A stretch of 42,608 nucleotides of DNA. It comes from an uncultured Clostridia bacterium (GTDB taxonomy: Bacteria; Bacillota; Clostridia; Lachnospirales; Cellulosilyticaceae). Below are positions 31,637 to 39,831 of this stretch, in pieces. Below the pieces are notes generated by a model, which saw only the letters and a program-made list of their open reading frames with translations, was not told where the DNA came from and did no database searches. Where the stretch lies: NCBI GenBank assembly GCA_937981575.1, contig CALJNR010000123.1:1-42608 (forward strand). The letters are read 5' to 3'. Position 1 is the first letter of the stretch. The number at the start of each line of letters is the position of its first letter. A program made the position numbers and the translations under genes.

Positions 31637-32293
31637 ATGGCTGTTAATAAAAAAGTTTCAAGTAGTTTTAACTATGATAAAGCACAGAAACTCAATAAGA
31701 ATTTCATGTATCAGGATCTGAAAAGAAGCAATTGTTATGACAGTGACTTCTCGGGTTCAAATTTTGACTATACAAGCTTTAGAGGAGCCCACTTTAAATC
31801 ATGTAATTTTTATGAATGTACCTTTAGATCGGCAGAGTTTGTGGGCACGAACTTTAAAAAAAGCAAGTTTAAAAAAGCTAGATTTGAGAATGCAGTTTTT
31901 GATTCTGTGAATTTAGAAGGAACGGATTTTAGAGGGGCAGTTTTCATCAATACCATTTTTCTTTCAACAGATTTAAAAAAAGCTGCTTATTTGAATTTAG
32001 AAAAAGCAGATGTTAGGATTTTTGATGAAATGCCGGAGCTTACCATAAGTGCAGAACTTAAGGCAGCTATAAATAAGGCAATGGAAAACGAGTATATTAA
32101 AGCATCAAGAACGCTGGATACAAAAACCGGCGAAATTAGTCCGCTAAGTATGATGATTTTATTAGAAAAATTCGATGAACAAACACTTATAAAGGGATTA
32201 GATCTTTTGGGCAAAAAGCTTGATAAAGGCTTCTGCACATTAAGTTATATTATTAATTATTTAAAAAATGGCGAGAAACAAGGCGTTTTTTAA
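31637..32293 (+). CDS. Pentapeptide-repeat protein
   Basis: The 218-residue protein has about 20 tandem pentapeptides (A/S/C-x-F-x-x type, many centred on Phe), from about residue 30 to 120, for example DSDFSGSNFDYTSF and GTNFKKSKF. These form a right-handed quadrilateral beta-helix. A helical C-terminal part (about 135-218) has no recognised fold. Some pentapeptide-repeat proteins mimic DNA and protect DNA gyrase from quinolones, but most have unknown roles. There is no signal peptide. The gene has its own promoter, so it is next to but probably separate from the Tad operon. GGAGG precedes the ATG. Confidence 0.85.
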   Translation: MAVNKKVSSSFNYDKAQKLNKNFMYQDLKRSNCYDSDFSGSNFDYTSFRGAHFKSCNFYECTFRSAEFVGTNFKKSKFKKARFENAVFDSVNLEGTDFRGAVFINTIFLSTDLKKAAYLNLEKADVRIFDEMPELTISAELKAAINKAMENEYIKASRTLDTKTGEISPLSMMILLEKFDEQTLIKGLDLLGKKLDKGFCTLSYIINYLKNGEKQGVF

Positions 32294-32309
32294 TGTAGAC
32301 TAAGAAACG

Positions 32310-32341
32310 AGAAGCTTACTGTAACAGGCGGCTTCTTTTTT
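32310..32341 (+). terminator. Terminator after the pentapeptide-repeat gene
   Basis: A 6-bp stem AGAAGC (32310-32315) pairs with GCTTCT (32331-32336). Extra pairing in the loop and a long T-run follow. Confidence 0.7.
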
Positions 32342-32356
32342 TTGTTGGTCAGAAGC

Positions 32357-32385
32357 TTGACACATAAATAAGAGAAGCTTATTAT
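32357..32385 (+). promoter_or_regulatory. Promoter of the aguA-aguB operon
   Basis: TTGACA (32357-32362, perfect), a 17-base spacer and TATTAT (32380-32385) lie 76 bases upstream of the aguA ATG. Confidence 0.7.
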
Positions 32386-32460
32386 AGGAGAGATAATAGA
32401 TGTATAAATAAAAAATGATAATAGAAATATATAAAAGAAGTAAGAAGAAAAGAGGTATTT

Positions 32461-33486
32461 ATGTATCCGAGAGATTTAAACTATAAGATGCCTGCAGAGT
32501 GGGAAAAACATCAGCGCACATTTATTTCATGGCCTATCCAGGAATCAATGTGTTATCCAGAGGATTATGAAAATGTCTGCGAAGGATACCAGGAGCTTGT
32601 TCGGGCCATTGCTGAGTTTGAGCCTGTTACAATTATTGTCAATAAAGAAGAAAAAAACAAAGTTCGGACACTTTTTAAAGAAGAAAATATAAGCTGTCTG
32701 GAGGTTAATCATAATGATGCCTGGTTAAGAGATAATGGACCTACATTTTTAATAGATCATAAAGGAAGTCTTGCAGGGGTGAACTGGATTTTTAATGCTT
32801 GGGGAGGAAAATATGCGCCGTGGGATCTTGATGATCAGGTAGCATCTAAAATACTTAGTCATTTTGATGTGAAGCAGTTTGATGCACAGCTGGTGATGGA
32901 GGGAGGATCACTTCATGTAGATGGAGAGGGTACGCTGATTACAACGAAGGAATGCTTGATGAATCCCAATAGAAACCCGGACCTGTCTCAAGGAGCAATA
33001 GAAGATTATTTAAAACGGTATTTAAATGTAGAGAAGATTATTTGGCTAAATCGTGGACTAAGTGGGGATGAAACGGATGGACATGTGGATAACATTGCTT
33101 GTTTTGCAGGGCCAGGAAAAGTTATCTTGCAAGTATGTGATGATCCAGAAGATGAAAACTATGAGATTACAAAAGAAAATTTGGAGATATTACAGAATGC
33201 TGTAGATGCCAAGGGAAGAAAATTTGAGATCATTCCTATTATGCAGCCGCCAAGAGCCCAGCATGAGGGGAAGAGGCTTACGTTAAGCTACTTGAATTTT
33301 TATTTTGTTAACGGAGGTATTATTCTGCCTGTTTTCGGCGGAGAGGCAGAAGCGGCAGATCAAAAGGCAAAAGAGATACTCCAAAACCTTTTTCCGGAAA
33401 GAAGAGTACGCGGAATAAATGGCATGGCTATTATTAAAGAGGGAGGCAATGTACACTGTACTACCCAGCAGATGCCAGGTGTATAG
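32461..33486 (+). CDS. aguA: Agmatine deiminase
   Basis: The 341-residue enzyme belongs to the porphyromonas-type peptidyl-arginine deiminase family. It hydrolyses agmatine to N-carbamoylputrescine and ammonia in the cytoplasm. The active-site motifs are present: NDAWLRDNGPTF, MEGGSLHVDGEGT, DETDGHVDN and GNVHCTTQQMPG, with nucleophilic Cys333. The length fits AguA. AGAGGT precedes the ATG. It is followed 36 bases later by aguB, so the two steps from agmatine to putrescine are encoded together. No agmatine transporter or arginine decarboxylase is visible nearby. Confidence 0.95.
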   Translation: MYPRDLNYKMPAEWEKHQRTFISWPIQESMCYPEDYENVCEGYQELVRAIAEFEPVTIIVNKEEKNKVRTLFKEENISCLEVNHNDAWLRDNGPTFLIDHKGSLAGVNWIFNAWGGKYAPWDLDDQVASKILSHFDVKQFDAQLVMEGGSLHVDGEGTLITTKECLMNPNRNPDLSQGAIEDYLKRYLNVEKIIWLNRGLSGDETDGHVDNIACFAGPGKVILQVCDDPEDENYEITKENLEILQNAVDAKGRKFEIIPIMQPPRAQHEGKRLTLSYLNFYFVNGGIILPVFGGEAEAADQKAKEILQNLFPERRVRGINGMAIIKEGGNVHCTTQQMPGV

Positions 33487-33522
33487 TTTGATCATTCAAA
33501 AAGATAAGATGAGGTGAATTCC

Positions 33523-34398
33523 ATGAGAAAAATTAAAGTTGCAGCGACGCAGATGAGCTGCTCAAGTAACATTGACGAAAATATAGCTAAAGCAGAGGTC
33601 ATGGTAAGAAAAGCTGCCAAAGAAGGAGCGCAGATTATCTTGCTCCAAGAGCTTTTTGAAACGCCTTATTTTTGTCAAAAAGAAAAATCCGATTACTATA
33701 TGTATGCTGCAGAAGTCGAACTGAATAAAGCCGTTAATCATTTCAAAAAAATTGCTATGGAACTTCAAGTGGTGCTGCCAATTAGTTTCTATGAGAAGAA
33801 AAACAATGCAAGGTATAATGCACTGGCTGTTATTGATGCAAGTGGAGAAGTTTTAGGGGTTTACCGGAAAAGCCATATTCCAGATGGACCTGGCTATGAA
33901 GAAAAGTTTTATTTTAATCCAGGGGATACAGGCTTTAAGGTATGGAAGACAAAATATGCTAAAATTGGTATAGGGGTTTGCTGGGATCAATGGTACCCAG
34001 AGGCTGCCAGATGTATGGCACTGATGGGGGCAGAACTTCTTTTTTATCCGACAGCCATAGGGTCAGAACCTCAGGATGCAGGGATAGATTCAAAAGATCA
34101 CTGGCAGACATGTATGCTTGGACATGCAGCGGCTAATCTTGTACCGGTTGTTGCATCCAACCGTATTGGGGCAGAAGAAGACGAGGATTCTAAAATAACT
34201 TTTTATGGCTCATCATTCATTGCAGGGCCGCAGGGCAACAAAGTTGCTGAAGCGGATCGGATGGAAGAAACAGTGCTTGTAGCGGAATTTGATCTCGATG
34301 AGTTAGAGAAACAGCGCATAGAGTGGGGCATATTTAGAGACCGAAGACCAGAGTTATATAAAATTATTACCTCCTATGACGGAGAACTCATGGTATAA
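33523..34398 (+). CDS. aguB: N-carbamoylputrescine amidase
   Basis: The 291-residue nitrilase-superfamily enzyme (ATG 33523, GAGGTG 6 bases upstream) shows the catalytic triad Glu43 in LLQELFETPYFCQ, Lys116 in YRKSHIPDGPGY and Cys153 in GVCWDQWYPEAAR. The FETPYFCQ and DGPGYEEKFYF sequences are typical of AguB-type carbamoylputrescine amidases. It releases putrescine, CO2 and NH3 from N-carbamoylputrescine, completing the agmatine pathway with AguA. An in-frame GTG at 33514 overlaps the ribosome binding site and is unlikely to be the start. Confidence 0.95.
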   Translation: MRKIKVAATQMSCSSNIDENIAKAEVMVRKAAKEGAQIILLQELFETPYFCQKEKSDYYMYAAEVELNKAVNHFKKIAMELQVVLPISFYEKKNNARYNALAVIDASGEVLGVYRKSHIPDGPGYEEKFYFNPGDTGFKVWKTKYAKIGIGVCWDQWYPEAARCMALMGAELLFYPTAIGSEPQDAGIDSKDHWQTCMLGHAAANLVPVVASNRIGAEEDEDSKITFYGSSFIAGPQGNKVAEADRMEETVLVAEFDLDELEKQRIEWGIFRDRRPELYKIITSYDGELMV

Positions 34399-34403
34399 AA
34401 TGA

Positions 34404-34460
34404 TTAGCCAAAGATCCTTGAGCTGCATAATAAATACGCGGCTCGAGGATCTTTGGCTAA
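34404..34460 (+). terminator. Long hairpin after aguB
   Basis: A 20-bp stem with one G-U pair (34404-34423 with 34441-34460) has a 17-base loop. No long T-run follows on the plus strand. It ends the agu operon, or at least protects its mRNA. Confidence 0.7.
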
Positions 34461-34922
34461 TTGAGCCAGCTAGAAGGAATAGAGTTTTTATGATGTAAGC
34501 AGATAAATAGAGTAGATAAAGACAGGAAAACAGTCTGCATAGAGCTTACTAAATATGAATAAAGCTGCTTGTTAATTGATAAGTTTATGTCAGAGTAATT
34601 TGAAGAAAGAACTTAGGTTTTGAGTGTCGTATAGCGGATAGGCATTAAGGAAATGGGTAAAACCAAAATACCAGGACACCTGCATAGAGGTATTTGCAGA
34701 TTAATACATTAAAATGAAGGGTGTGAGGAAAAATAGGTTTATGGCGTCTAAGCTTAGAGGAACAGGGTAGTAAGAAGTAGGATGCGGCGTAATCAGTTAA
34801 GTAATTTTATAAAATTATGCGACTATTTAAGGATAGTTTTTGGTAAAAATGCTAGGGAGGGTTTGCAAATTTCAATAAAAAATTAAAAAAAAGTAGAGAT
34901 TTATTAAAGAATCAGATAATGA
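34461..34922. other. Gene-free region between the agu and aor operons
   Basis: About 460 AT-rich bases hold no open frame with a ribosome binding site and no hairpin with a T-run. A short AT palindrome lies near 34803-34818 and a GGGAGGG occurs near 34856 without a start codon in frame. I recognise no RNA motif. It could be remains of a deleted gene or an unrecognised RNA. Confidence 0.4.
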
Positions 34923-34951
34923 TTGAAAATAAATAAAGATCATGATAAAAT
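34923..34951 (+). promoter_or_regulatory. Promoter of the ferredoxin-aor operon
   Basis: TTGAAA (34923-34928), a 17-base spacer and TAAAAT (34946-34951) lie about 83 bases upstream of the ferredoxin start. Confidence 0.6.
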
Positions 34952-35033
34952 ATAATTTGTTAAAAAAATAACTTTGTTTATAATTTATTTTTACATAATT
35001 ATTCAATCAATCTATTTTAGGGAGGTAAATGAT

Positions 35034-35438
35034 TTGGCTAAAAGATTAAGATATGATATGAATGCTTGTTTAGGTTGCCAAACCTGTTCCTTAGTCTGTT
35101 CAACGCTCAGCGGCTATCATTCTTTGGGAGAAAGCGGCATCAATATCAAGACAAAAGGGGGATTACAAGGAAAGTTTGTCTGTGTTGTCTGTGCCGGATG
35201 TACAGAAAATATTTCATGCTTAGAAGCCTGTAAGACAGGGGCACTAAAAGCCCGCAATGGCGGAGGTGTTCTCCTAGATAAAAATAAATGTATTGGATGC
35301 AAAAAATGTATCAGTGCATGCAGTATCGGGGCGATTCACTACAGTGATAATTTAGACCGTCCAATTATATGCAGACAATGCGGCACTTGTGCAAAATACT
35401 GTCCGCATAATTGCTTATATATGGAGGAGGTAGAATAA
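35034..35438 (+). CDS. 4Fe-4S ferredoxin subunit for aldehyde:ferredoxin oxidoreductase
   Basis: With TTG 35034 (GGGAGG 8 bases upstream) the product is 134 residues, MAKRLRYDMNACLGCQTC onward. It contains four Cys groups: CLGCQTCSLVC (12-22), CVVCAGC...CLEAC (about 50-66), CIGCKKCISAC, and CRQCGTCAKYC. This is enough for up to four [4Fe-4S] clusters, as in HycB/YdhY-type electron transfer subunits. A longer open frame begins at 34974, but its N-terminus is an AT-rich hydrophobic stretch with no ribosome binding site. It lies one base before aor, so the two are co-expressed and the protein probably passes electrons to or from AOR. Confidence 0.85.
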   Translation: MAKRLRYDMNACLGCQTCSLVCSTLSGYHSLGESGINIKTKGGLQGKFVCVVCAGCTENISCLEACKTGALKARNGGGVLLDKNKCIGCKKCISACSIGAIHYSDNLDRPIICRQCGTCAKYCPHNCLYMEEVE

Positions 35439-35439
35439 G

Positions 35440-37182
35440 ATGCTATATACAAATCATATCCGTGTTTTGTCTATTAATTTAACAGATGAAACATACAAAA
35501 TTGAACATAGAGAAGATTTAAAACAGTACTTAGGAGGCGTTGGTGTTGCATCAAAGCTTTTAGAAGAAAACATTAAACCTGACGCTGATATATTAGATCC
35601 TTCGCAATGTATCGTTTTTGCAATAGGAGCCATTTCTACTATTTTCCCTGTTATTACTAAAACTGTTGCAATGTTCTGGTCTCCGCTTACTAAAGAACTT
35701 GGCGAAAGCTATGCCGGCGGAAGAATGGCGATGACAATGCTGATGGCACATTTTGATGCAATTGTCATTACAGGAAAAAGCAAAAGACCTATTTACCTGG
35801 CAATTGAAAGCCATAATGTTGAATTTAGAGATGCATCAGCCATGTGGGGAATTCGTTCAGATGATGTTGGACGCATTATAAGAGAAAGAGAAAAAGGGGC
35901 AGGTAAACGCAGTATTATCAGAATAGGTGAAGCCGGTGAAAATCAATTAAGCTTTGCCAGTGTCTGTGTAGACACTTACCGTCACTTTGGACGTATGGGT
36001 CTTGGAGCTGTTATGGGCAGTAAAAACCTTAAGGCCATTTCAATCTGGGGTAAAGGAGATCTTCCGATCAAAAATCAAAAAGCATACTTTAAAGTATTTC
36101 AAGATCTTCATAAAAAGGCCATTACCACAGACGTTATGAAGAAATATCATGATTTAGGAACGGCCATGGGCGTTAACTTGATGAATGAAAAAGGCGGAAT
36201 TCCGATCTTAAACCTTCAGACTTCTCAAACAGATGACATTGAAAATCTTTCAGGAGAAACTTTTGCAGAAAAGAACTTAGTCAGAAAAACAGCGTGTGCA
36301 GGATGTCCGGTAGGATGTATTCACATTGGTCAGTTCAGACGTGAATTCGGTAAAGGATACGAGTTTGAAGCTGTGAATGTAGGCTATGATTATGAGCTGA
36401 TCTTCAGCTTAGGAACTTTCTTAGGCCTTAATGATAGTGATGAAGTACTTGAACTTATTGAAGCCGTTGAAGATTATGGCATGGATGCTATCTCTGCCGG
36501 AGTGGTTCTAGGATGGGCCACTGAAGCCTATCAAAATGGTTTATTCACTGTAAATGAAAGTCTTGTACCGCTTGAATTTGGTAATCAGAAAAACTACTTA
36601 GCAGCACTTAAACACATGGCTAAAAGAACAAATGAGTTCTACTATAACTTAGGTAAAGGGTGCGCCCATGCCAGCTCAATATACGGTGGACAGGATTATG
36701 CAATGCACTTTAATGGCAATGAAATGTCAGGCTATCATACAGGATACGGTTCAGTTTTAGGATCAGCAGTTGGGGCTAGACATTCTCACTTATGTAATGG
36801 AGGCTATTCTTTTGACCAAGGAGGAGAGGGAAATCCAGAAGAACTTCTAGATAAGATCTATAATGAAGAGCTGGATAGGTGTATTCTTAATTCGCTTATT
36901 GCATGTTTATTTGCAAGAAAGATGTATGATAAAGATACCATTCTTAATGCACTTAAGTCTGTAGATGTTGTGATGACTGAGGAAGAACTGGATAATGCTG
37001 CAAAAGAAATCTTTAGAACTAAACTTAGAATCAAGAAAATGCTCGGCTATCGCTTAAAGAGTCTGCGTCTGCCTAAGAGATTTTTTGAAACAACAGGATT
37101 TGGAACAAAAATAGATGAAGCAATGACTTATGAGCTGATTAAAAAATACAGTGAGAAATGTGAAGCTCTAATGAATTCATAA
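35440..37182 (+). CDS. aor: Aldehyde:ferredoxin oxidoreductase (tungsten/molybdenum pterin enzyme)
   Basis: The 580-residue protein has the AOR family layout. An N-terminal pterin-binding domain shows YLGGVGVASKLL, GESYAGGRMA and HFGRMGLGAVMGSKNLKAI. The [4Fe-4S] motif C-x2-C-x3-C is at Cys286/289/293 (CAGCPVGC), and a fourth ligand is Cys489 in NSLIACLFA, similar spacing to Pyrococcus AOR. Such enzymes oxidise aldehydes to acids (or run in reverse) with ferredoxin, using a tungsten or molybdenum bis-pterin cofactor. The paired ferredoxin gene resembles the YdhY-YdhV arrangement. The actual aldehyde is unknown. No pterin cofactor or tungstate uptake genes lie in this window. Confidence 0.92.
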   Translation: MLYTNHIRVLSINLTDETYKIEHREDLKQYLGGVGVASKLLEENIKPDADILDPSQCIVFAIGAISTIFPVITKTVAMFWSPLTKELGESYAGGRMAMTMLMAHFDAIVITGKSKRPIYLAIESHNVEFRDASAMWGIRSDDVGRIIREREKGAGKRSIIRIGEAGENQLSFASVCVDTYRHFGRMGLGAVMGSKNLKAISIWGKGDLPIKNQKAYFKVFQDLHKKAITTDVMKKYHDLGTAMGVNLMNEKGGIPILNLQTSQTDDIENLSGETFAEKNLVRKTACAGCPVGCIHIGQFRREFGKGYEFEAVNVGYDYELIFSLGTFLGLNDSDEVLELIEAVEDYGMDAISAGVVLGWATEAYQNGLFTVNESLVPLEFGNQKNYLAALKHMAKRTNEFYYNLGKGCAHASSIYGGQDYAMHFNGNEMSGYHTGYGSVLGSAVGARHSHLCNGGYSFDQGGEGNPEELLDKIYNEELDRCILNSLIACLFARKMYDKDTILNALKSVDVVMTEEELDNAAKEIFRTKLRIKKMLGYRLKSLRLPKRFFETTGFGTKIDEAMTYELIKKYSEKCEALMNS

Positions 37183-37194
37183 TTAAATACTGAT

Positions 37195-37239
37195 AAAAAC
37201 GTTCTGTTTTGGTAGATAAAACTAAAGCAGAACGTTTTT
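37195..37239 (+). terminator. Terminator after aor
   Basis: A perfect 12-bp stem (37195-37206 with 37228-37239) has inner pairing and T residues forming its 3' arm. Confidence 0.85.
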
Positions 37240-37402
37240 GTATGTTATGGAGATAGAGAAGTCAAGTATAAAATAATTCCTGCTAAGTCATAATAACTTT
37301 ATGATCCATCAAAAAATAATGATACTTAACTGAAAGCTAAAAATAAATGCAGATCATTTATAGCTGAGAGTATCGTGACAAAATGACTAGGAGGGAATTT
37401 AA

Positions 37403-37723
37403 ATGGGGACTATTAACTGCAGTGTTCAGGCGTGCTTCTACAATGTCAATGAAATTTGCGGAGCACATATTCTTAATATTGGAGGCAGTGATGCACTGCT
37501 CACAGAATCAACATGTTGTGAAACATTTCTTAAGCAGTCTAAATATAGTAACTTAGCAGATCAAGATGTTGAACCGGGCAATACTGATGTGATATTTTGC
37601 AGTGTAAATACCTGTGCTTACCACGAAAAAAATCACTGCACTTTACCAGAAATTGAAGTAGGAAGTCTAAGGGATGCTGAAACCTATACGGATACAGATT
37701 GTTTAAGCTTTGAAAGAGAATAA
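37403..37723 (+). CDS. DUF1540 protein with two Cys-rich repeats
   Basis: The 106-residue protein contains two copies of the DUF1540 motif. The first runs from INCSVQACFYNVNEICGAHI to CCETF; the second runs from IFCSVNTCAYHEKNHCTLPEI to DTDCLSF. Each copy has four spaced Cys residues that may bind metal. DUF1540 proteins are small, cytoplasmic and frequent in Clostridia and Bacilli, with unknown function. AGGAGGG lies 9 bases before the ATG. No partner gene is obvious. Confidence 0.85.
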   Translation: MGTINCSVQACFYNVNEICGAHILNIGGSDALLTESTCCETFLKQSKYSNLADQDVEPGNTDVIFCSVNTCAYHEKNHCTLPEIEVGSLRDAETYTDTDCLSFERE

Positions 37724-37756
37724 CAGCAGTCTTTAATAATTGAAATAAAGGATCAA

Positions 37757-37808
37757 ATATAAAATCCCTCAAGCTCATGTAGAAAATGACACTTGAGGGA
37801 TTTTATAT
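37757..37808. terminator. Bidirectional terminator between the DUF1540 gene and nagA
   Basis: A perfect 17-bp inverted repeat (37757-37773 with 37792-37808) has additional pairing in the loop. A-T-rich arms let it work for both convergent genes. Confidence 0.85.
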
Positions 37809-37833
37809 AGGAAAGAAGCGGAAGGAAGTGCAT

Positions 37834-38967
37834 TTAAGCAATAACTTTGCCGCCTACAACGGCTGTTTGAATTTCTATATTATCATTAAATAAGATAAGA
37901 TCCGCATCAAAACCTTCTTCAATCTTACCCTTTCGCTCATGTACCTGGCAGTGCTTGGCTGGATTATAAGTAGCCATCTTAATGATTTCATGGAGCGCAT
38001 AATCAGTATGATCATAAATGTTTTTAACAGCTTTATTGATGGTTAATATTGAGCCGGCAAGGGCGCCGCTTTCTAATTGAACCATACCCTCTTTAGCAAT
38101 AACCTTTTGTCCGCCTAAGGCATAAGTACCTTCTGGCATACAGCAAGCCATCATAGCATCTGAGATAAGAATCATGCGATCGGTAGATTTTTGTTTAAAA
38201 GCAATACGAAGCGCAGGATAATCAATATGAATGCCATCACAGATGGTCTCAGCAGTAACATCTGATTCAAAAGCAGCACCCACAATGCCAGCGTCTCTAT
38301 GATGGAGAGCGGTCATGGCATTATAAAGGTGAGTGATGTGGGAGATGCCTTTTTGAATACCAGCCATAGCTTCATAGTAGGTAGCTTTAGAGTGTCCAAT
38401 CGATGCTGCAATCTGATGGCTGCGTAAGTAGCCAATAAGTTCGTCTGATCCTTCAACTTCCGGAGCCAAAGTAACAGCTTTTATAATAGATAGGTAAGGC
38501 TCTGCGATAGCTTTGAAAGCTTCTATTGAAGGCTTTTGAATATAAAGTGGGTTCTGTGCGCCTACCATTAAAGAACTAATAAAGGGTCCTTCGAGATGCA
38601 CCCCTATGATATTTGCTCCCTGAGTTCCGCGTGTGATGGCCTCATTGGCAGCACAGAGTGCTTTTTGAATTTCCTCGGTAGGACAAGTCATTGTTGTCGC
38701 TAAAAATGAAGTTGTACCATGCTTAACAACTGACTTAGCTATTGTATTTAGAGCTTCATAGGTTCCGTCCATTGTATCATGACCGCCGGCTCCGTGAATA
38801 TGAATATCAATAAACCCAGGAGCTAGGTAAAGCCCTTTCGCATCAATGATTTCATTATCATTCATATCTTCAGGATTTATCTTGGCAATCTTGCCATTTG
38901 TGATAAGTAGATTACCTTCTTCGATACGGTCTGTATAGATTATCTTACAATTTTTAATTAGCATCAT
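37834..38967 (-). CDS. nagA: N-acetylglucosamine-6-phosphate deacetylase
   Basis: The 377-residue amidohydrolase removes acetate from GlcNAc-6-phosphate to give glucosamine-6-phosphate, the substrate of NagB. Motifs visible: the barrel start GFIDIHIHGAGGHDTMDGT (His56, His58), metal ligand Glu126 in VHLEGPFIS, His192 in IGHSKAT, His213 in THLYNAM and catalytic Asp270 in LISDAM. The length fits the family. It is transcribed divergently from nagR-nagB, with an operator between them, so all three genes should respond to amino sugars together. GGAGGGAT precedes the ATG. A GlcNAc transporter is not in the visible region. Confidence 0.95.
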   Translation of the reverse strand: MMLIKNCKIIYTDRIEEGNLLITNGKIAKINPEDMNDNEIIDAKGLYLAPGFIDIHIHGAGGHDTMDGTYEALNTIAKSVVKHGTTSFLATTMTCPTEEIQKALCAANEAITRGTQGANIIGVHLEGPFISSLMVGAQNPLYIQKPSIEAFKAIAEPYLSIIKAVTLAPEVEGSDELIGYLRSHQIAASIGHSKATYYEAMAGIQKGISHITHLYNAMTALHHRDAGIVGAAFESDVTAETICDGIHIDYPALRIAFKQKSTDRMILISDAMMACCMPEGTYALGGQKVIAKEGMVQLESGALAGSILTINKAVKNIYDHTDYALHEIIKMATYNPAKHCQVHERKGKIEEGFDADLILFNDNIEIQTAVVGGKVIA

Positions 38968-38997
38968 TATCCCTCCAAAAATTTAATAAATTCCTAT

Positions 38998-39013
38998 ACT
39001 GGTATAGACATCT
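38998..39013. promoter_or_regulatory. NagR/DasR-type operator (dre-like site)
   Basis: The 16 bases ACTGGTATAGACATCT closely resemble, from memory, the NagR/YvoA and DasR operators of Gram-positive bacteria (A-x-TGGT-x-TAGAC-x-x-x-T). It lies between nagA and nagR and covers the -35 box of the nagR promoter. NagR should block both directions until an amino sugar phosphate releases it. Confidence 0.65.
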
Positions 39014-39033
39014 ATACGTATATACTATATAAT
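39005..39033 (+). promoter_or_regulatory. Promoter of nagR-nagB
   Basis: TAGACA (39005-39010), a 17-base spacer and TATAAT (39028-39033) lie 79 bases upstream of the nagR ATG. The -35 box overlaps the NagR operator. The nagA promoter on the other strand cannot be placed with confidence. Confidence 0.6.
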
Positions 39034-39111
39034 CTATTATATAAGATATTTGAAGATATTCAAGTTAAAACATAAAAATTCTTAAAGAACTATGAGAGAG
39101 GAGATGAATCA

Positions 39112-39831
39112 ATGGATAGAAATAGTCCCATTCCTGCTTATTATCAGGTGGCCACAGAAATTCAGAAAAAGATCGAAGATCATGTATGGCTTCCCGGTTA
39201 CTGCATACCTAGTGAGAGAAGTTTATCTGAAGAGTATAATTTAAGCCGAATGACAGTCAGACAGGCCCTTGGAGAACTTGTTCAAAAAGGAATCCTTGTA
39301 CGAGAAAAAGGTAAAGGTACTTTTGTATGTGAAAAAAGTATAAATCAAAGAAATATCATGAGTTTTACTGAAATGATGCAAAGCGCAGGCATTAACTTTA
39401 CAACTGAAATTACCTGTTTTGAAAAAGTGAAGTCCTATGAAGATTTATTTTTACCTTTTGAGGACGAAATCATTTATAAAATAAAAAGATTAAGAATTGT
39501 GGATGAGGTGGTAATAGGTGAAGAAACTATTTATCTGCCATGGAGCCTTCTGCCAGAACTTCAGGAATCAGATCTTAAGACCTCCTTTTATAAATACTTG
39601 GATGAAAAAGGGCTTTCAGTCTATGAATCAGATGCTGCTATTCAGGCTGCTTTGATGAATGAAGTCTACTATAAAATTTTTAGAGTTAAAAAGCATTTGC
39701 CTCTGCTGCAGGTAAAGAGTAAGAATTATTCAGAAAGTGGGCAGCTGTTATTCGTGGAAGAATCAGTTTATCGTTCAGACAAATATATGTTTGAGGTGAA
39801 TATATCAAGAAGAGAGGGATATATAAGATGA
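39112..39831 (+). CDS. nagR: GntR/HutC-family repressor, NagR-like
   Basis: The 239-residue regulator has an N-terminal winged HTH of the GntR family (PIPAYYQVATEIQKKI, IPSERSLSEEYNLSRMTVRQAL, GILVREKGKGTFV). A C-terminal UTRA effector domain follows (about 80-235) with IYKIKRLRIVDEVVIGEETIYLP and SVYRSDKYMFEV. It lies beside nagA and overlaps nagB by 4 bases. This indicates a repressor that senses GlcNAc-6-P or GlcN-6-P and controls its own operon through the site at 38998. GAGAGGAG precedes the ATG. The assignment to NagR rests on context and the operator. Confidence 0.88.
   Translation: MDRNSPIPAYYQVATEIQKKIEDHVWLPGYCIPSERSLSEEYNLSRMTVRQALGELVQKGILVREKGKGTFVCEKSINQRNIMSFTEMMQSAGINFTTEITCFEKVKSYEDLFLPFEDEIIYKIKRLRIVDEVVIGEETIYLPWSLLPELQESDLKTSFYKYLDEKGLSVYESDAAIQAALMNEVYYKIFRVKKHLPLLQVKSKNYSESGQLLFVEESVYRSDKYMFEVNISRREGYIR

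Noticed and set aside
34974..35033. N-terminal extension of the ferredoxin
   Set aside because: The extra residues are AT-rich and lack a ribosome binding site; TTG 35034 has GGGAGG at the right distance.
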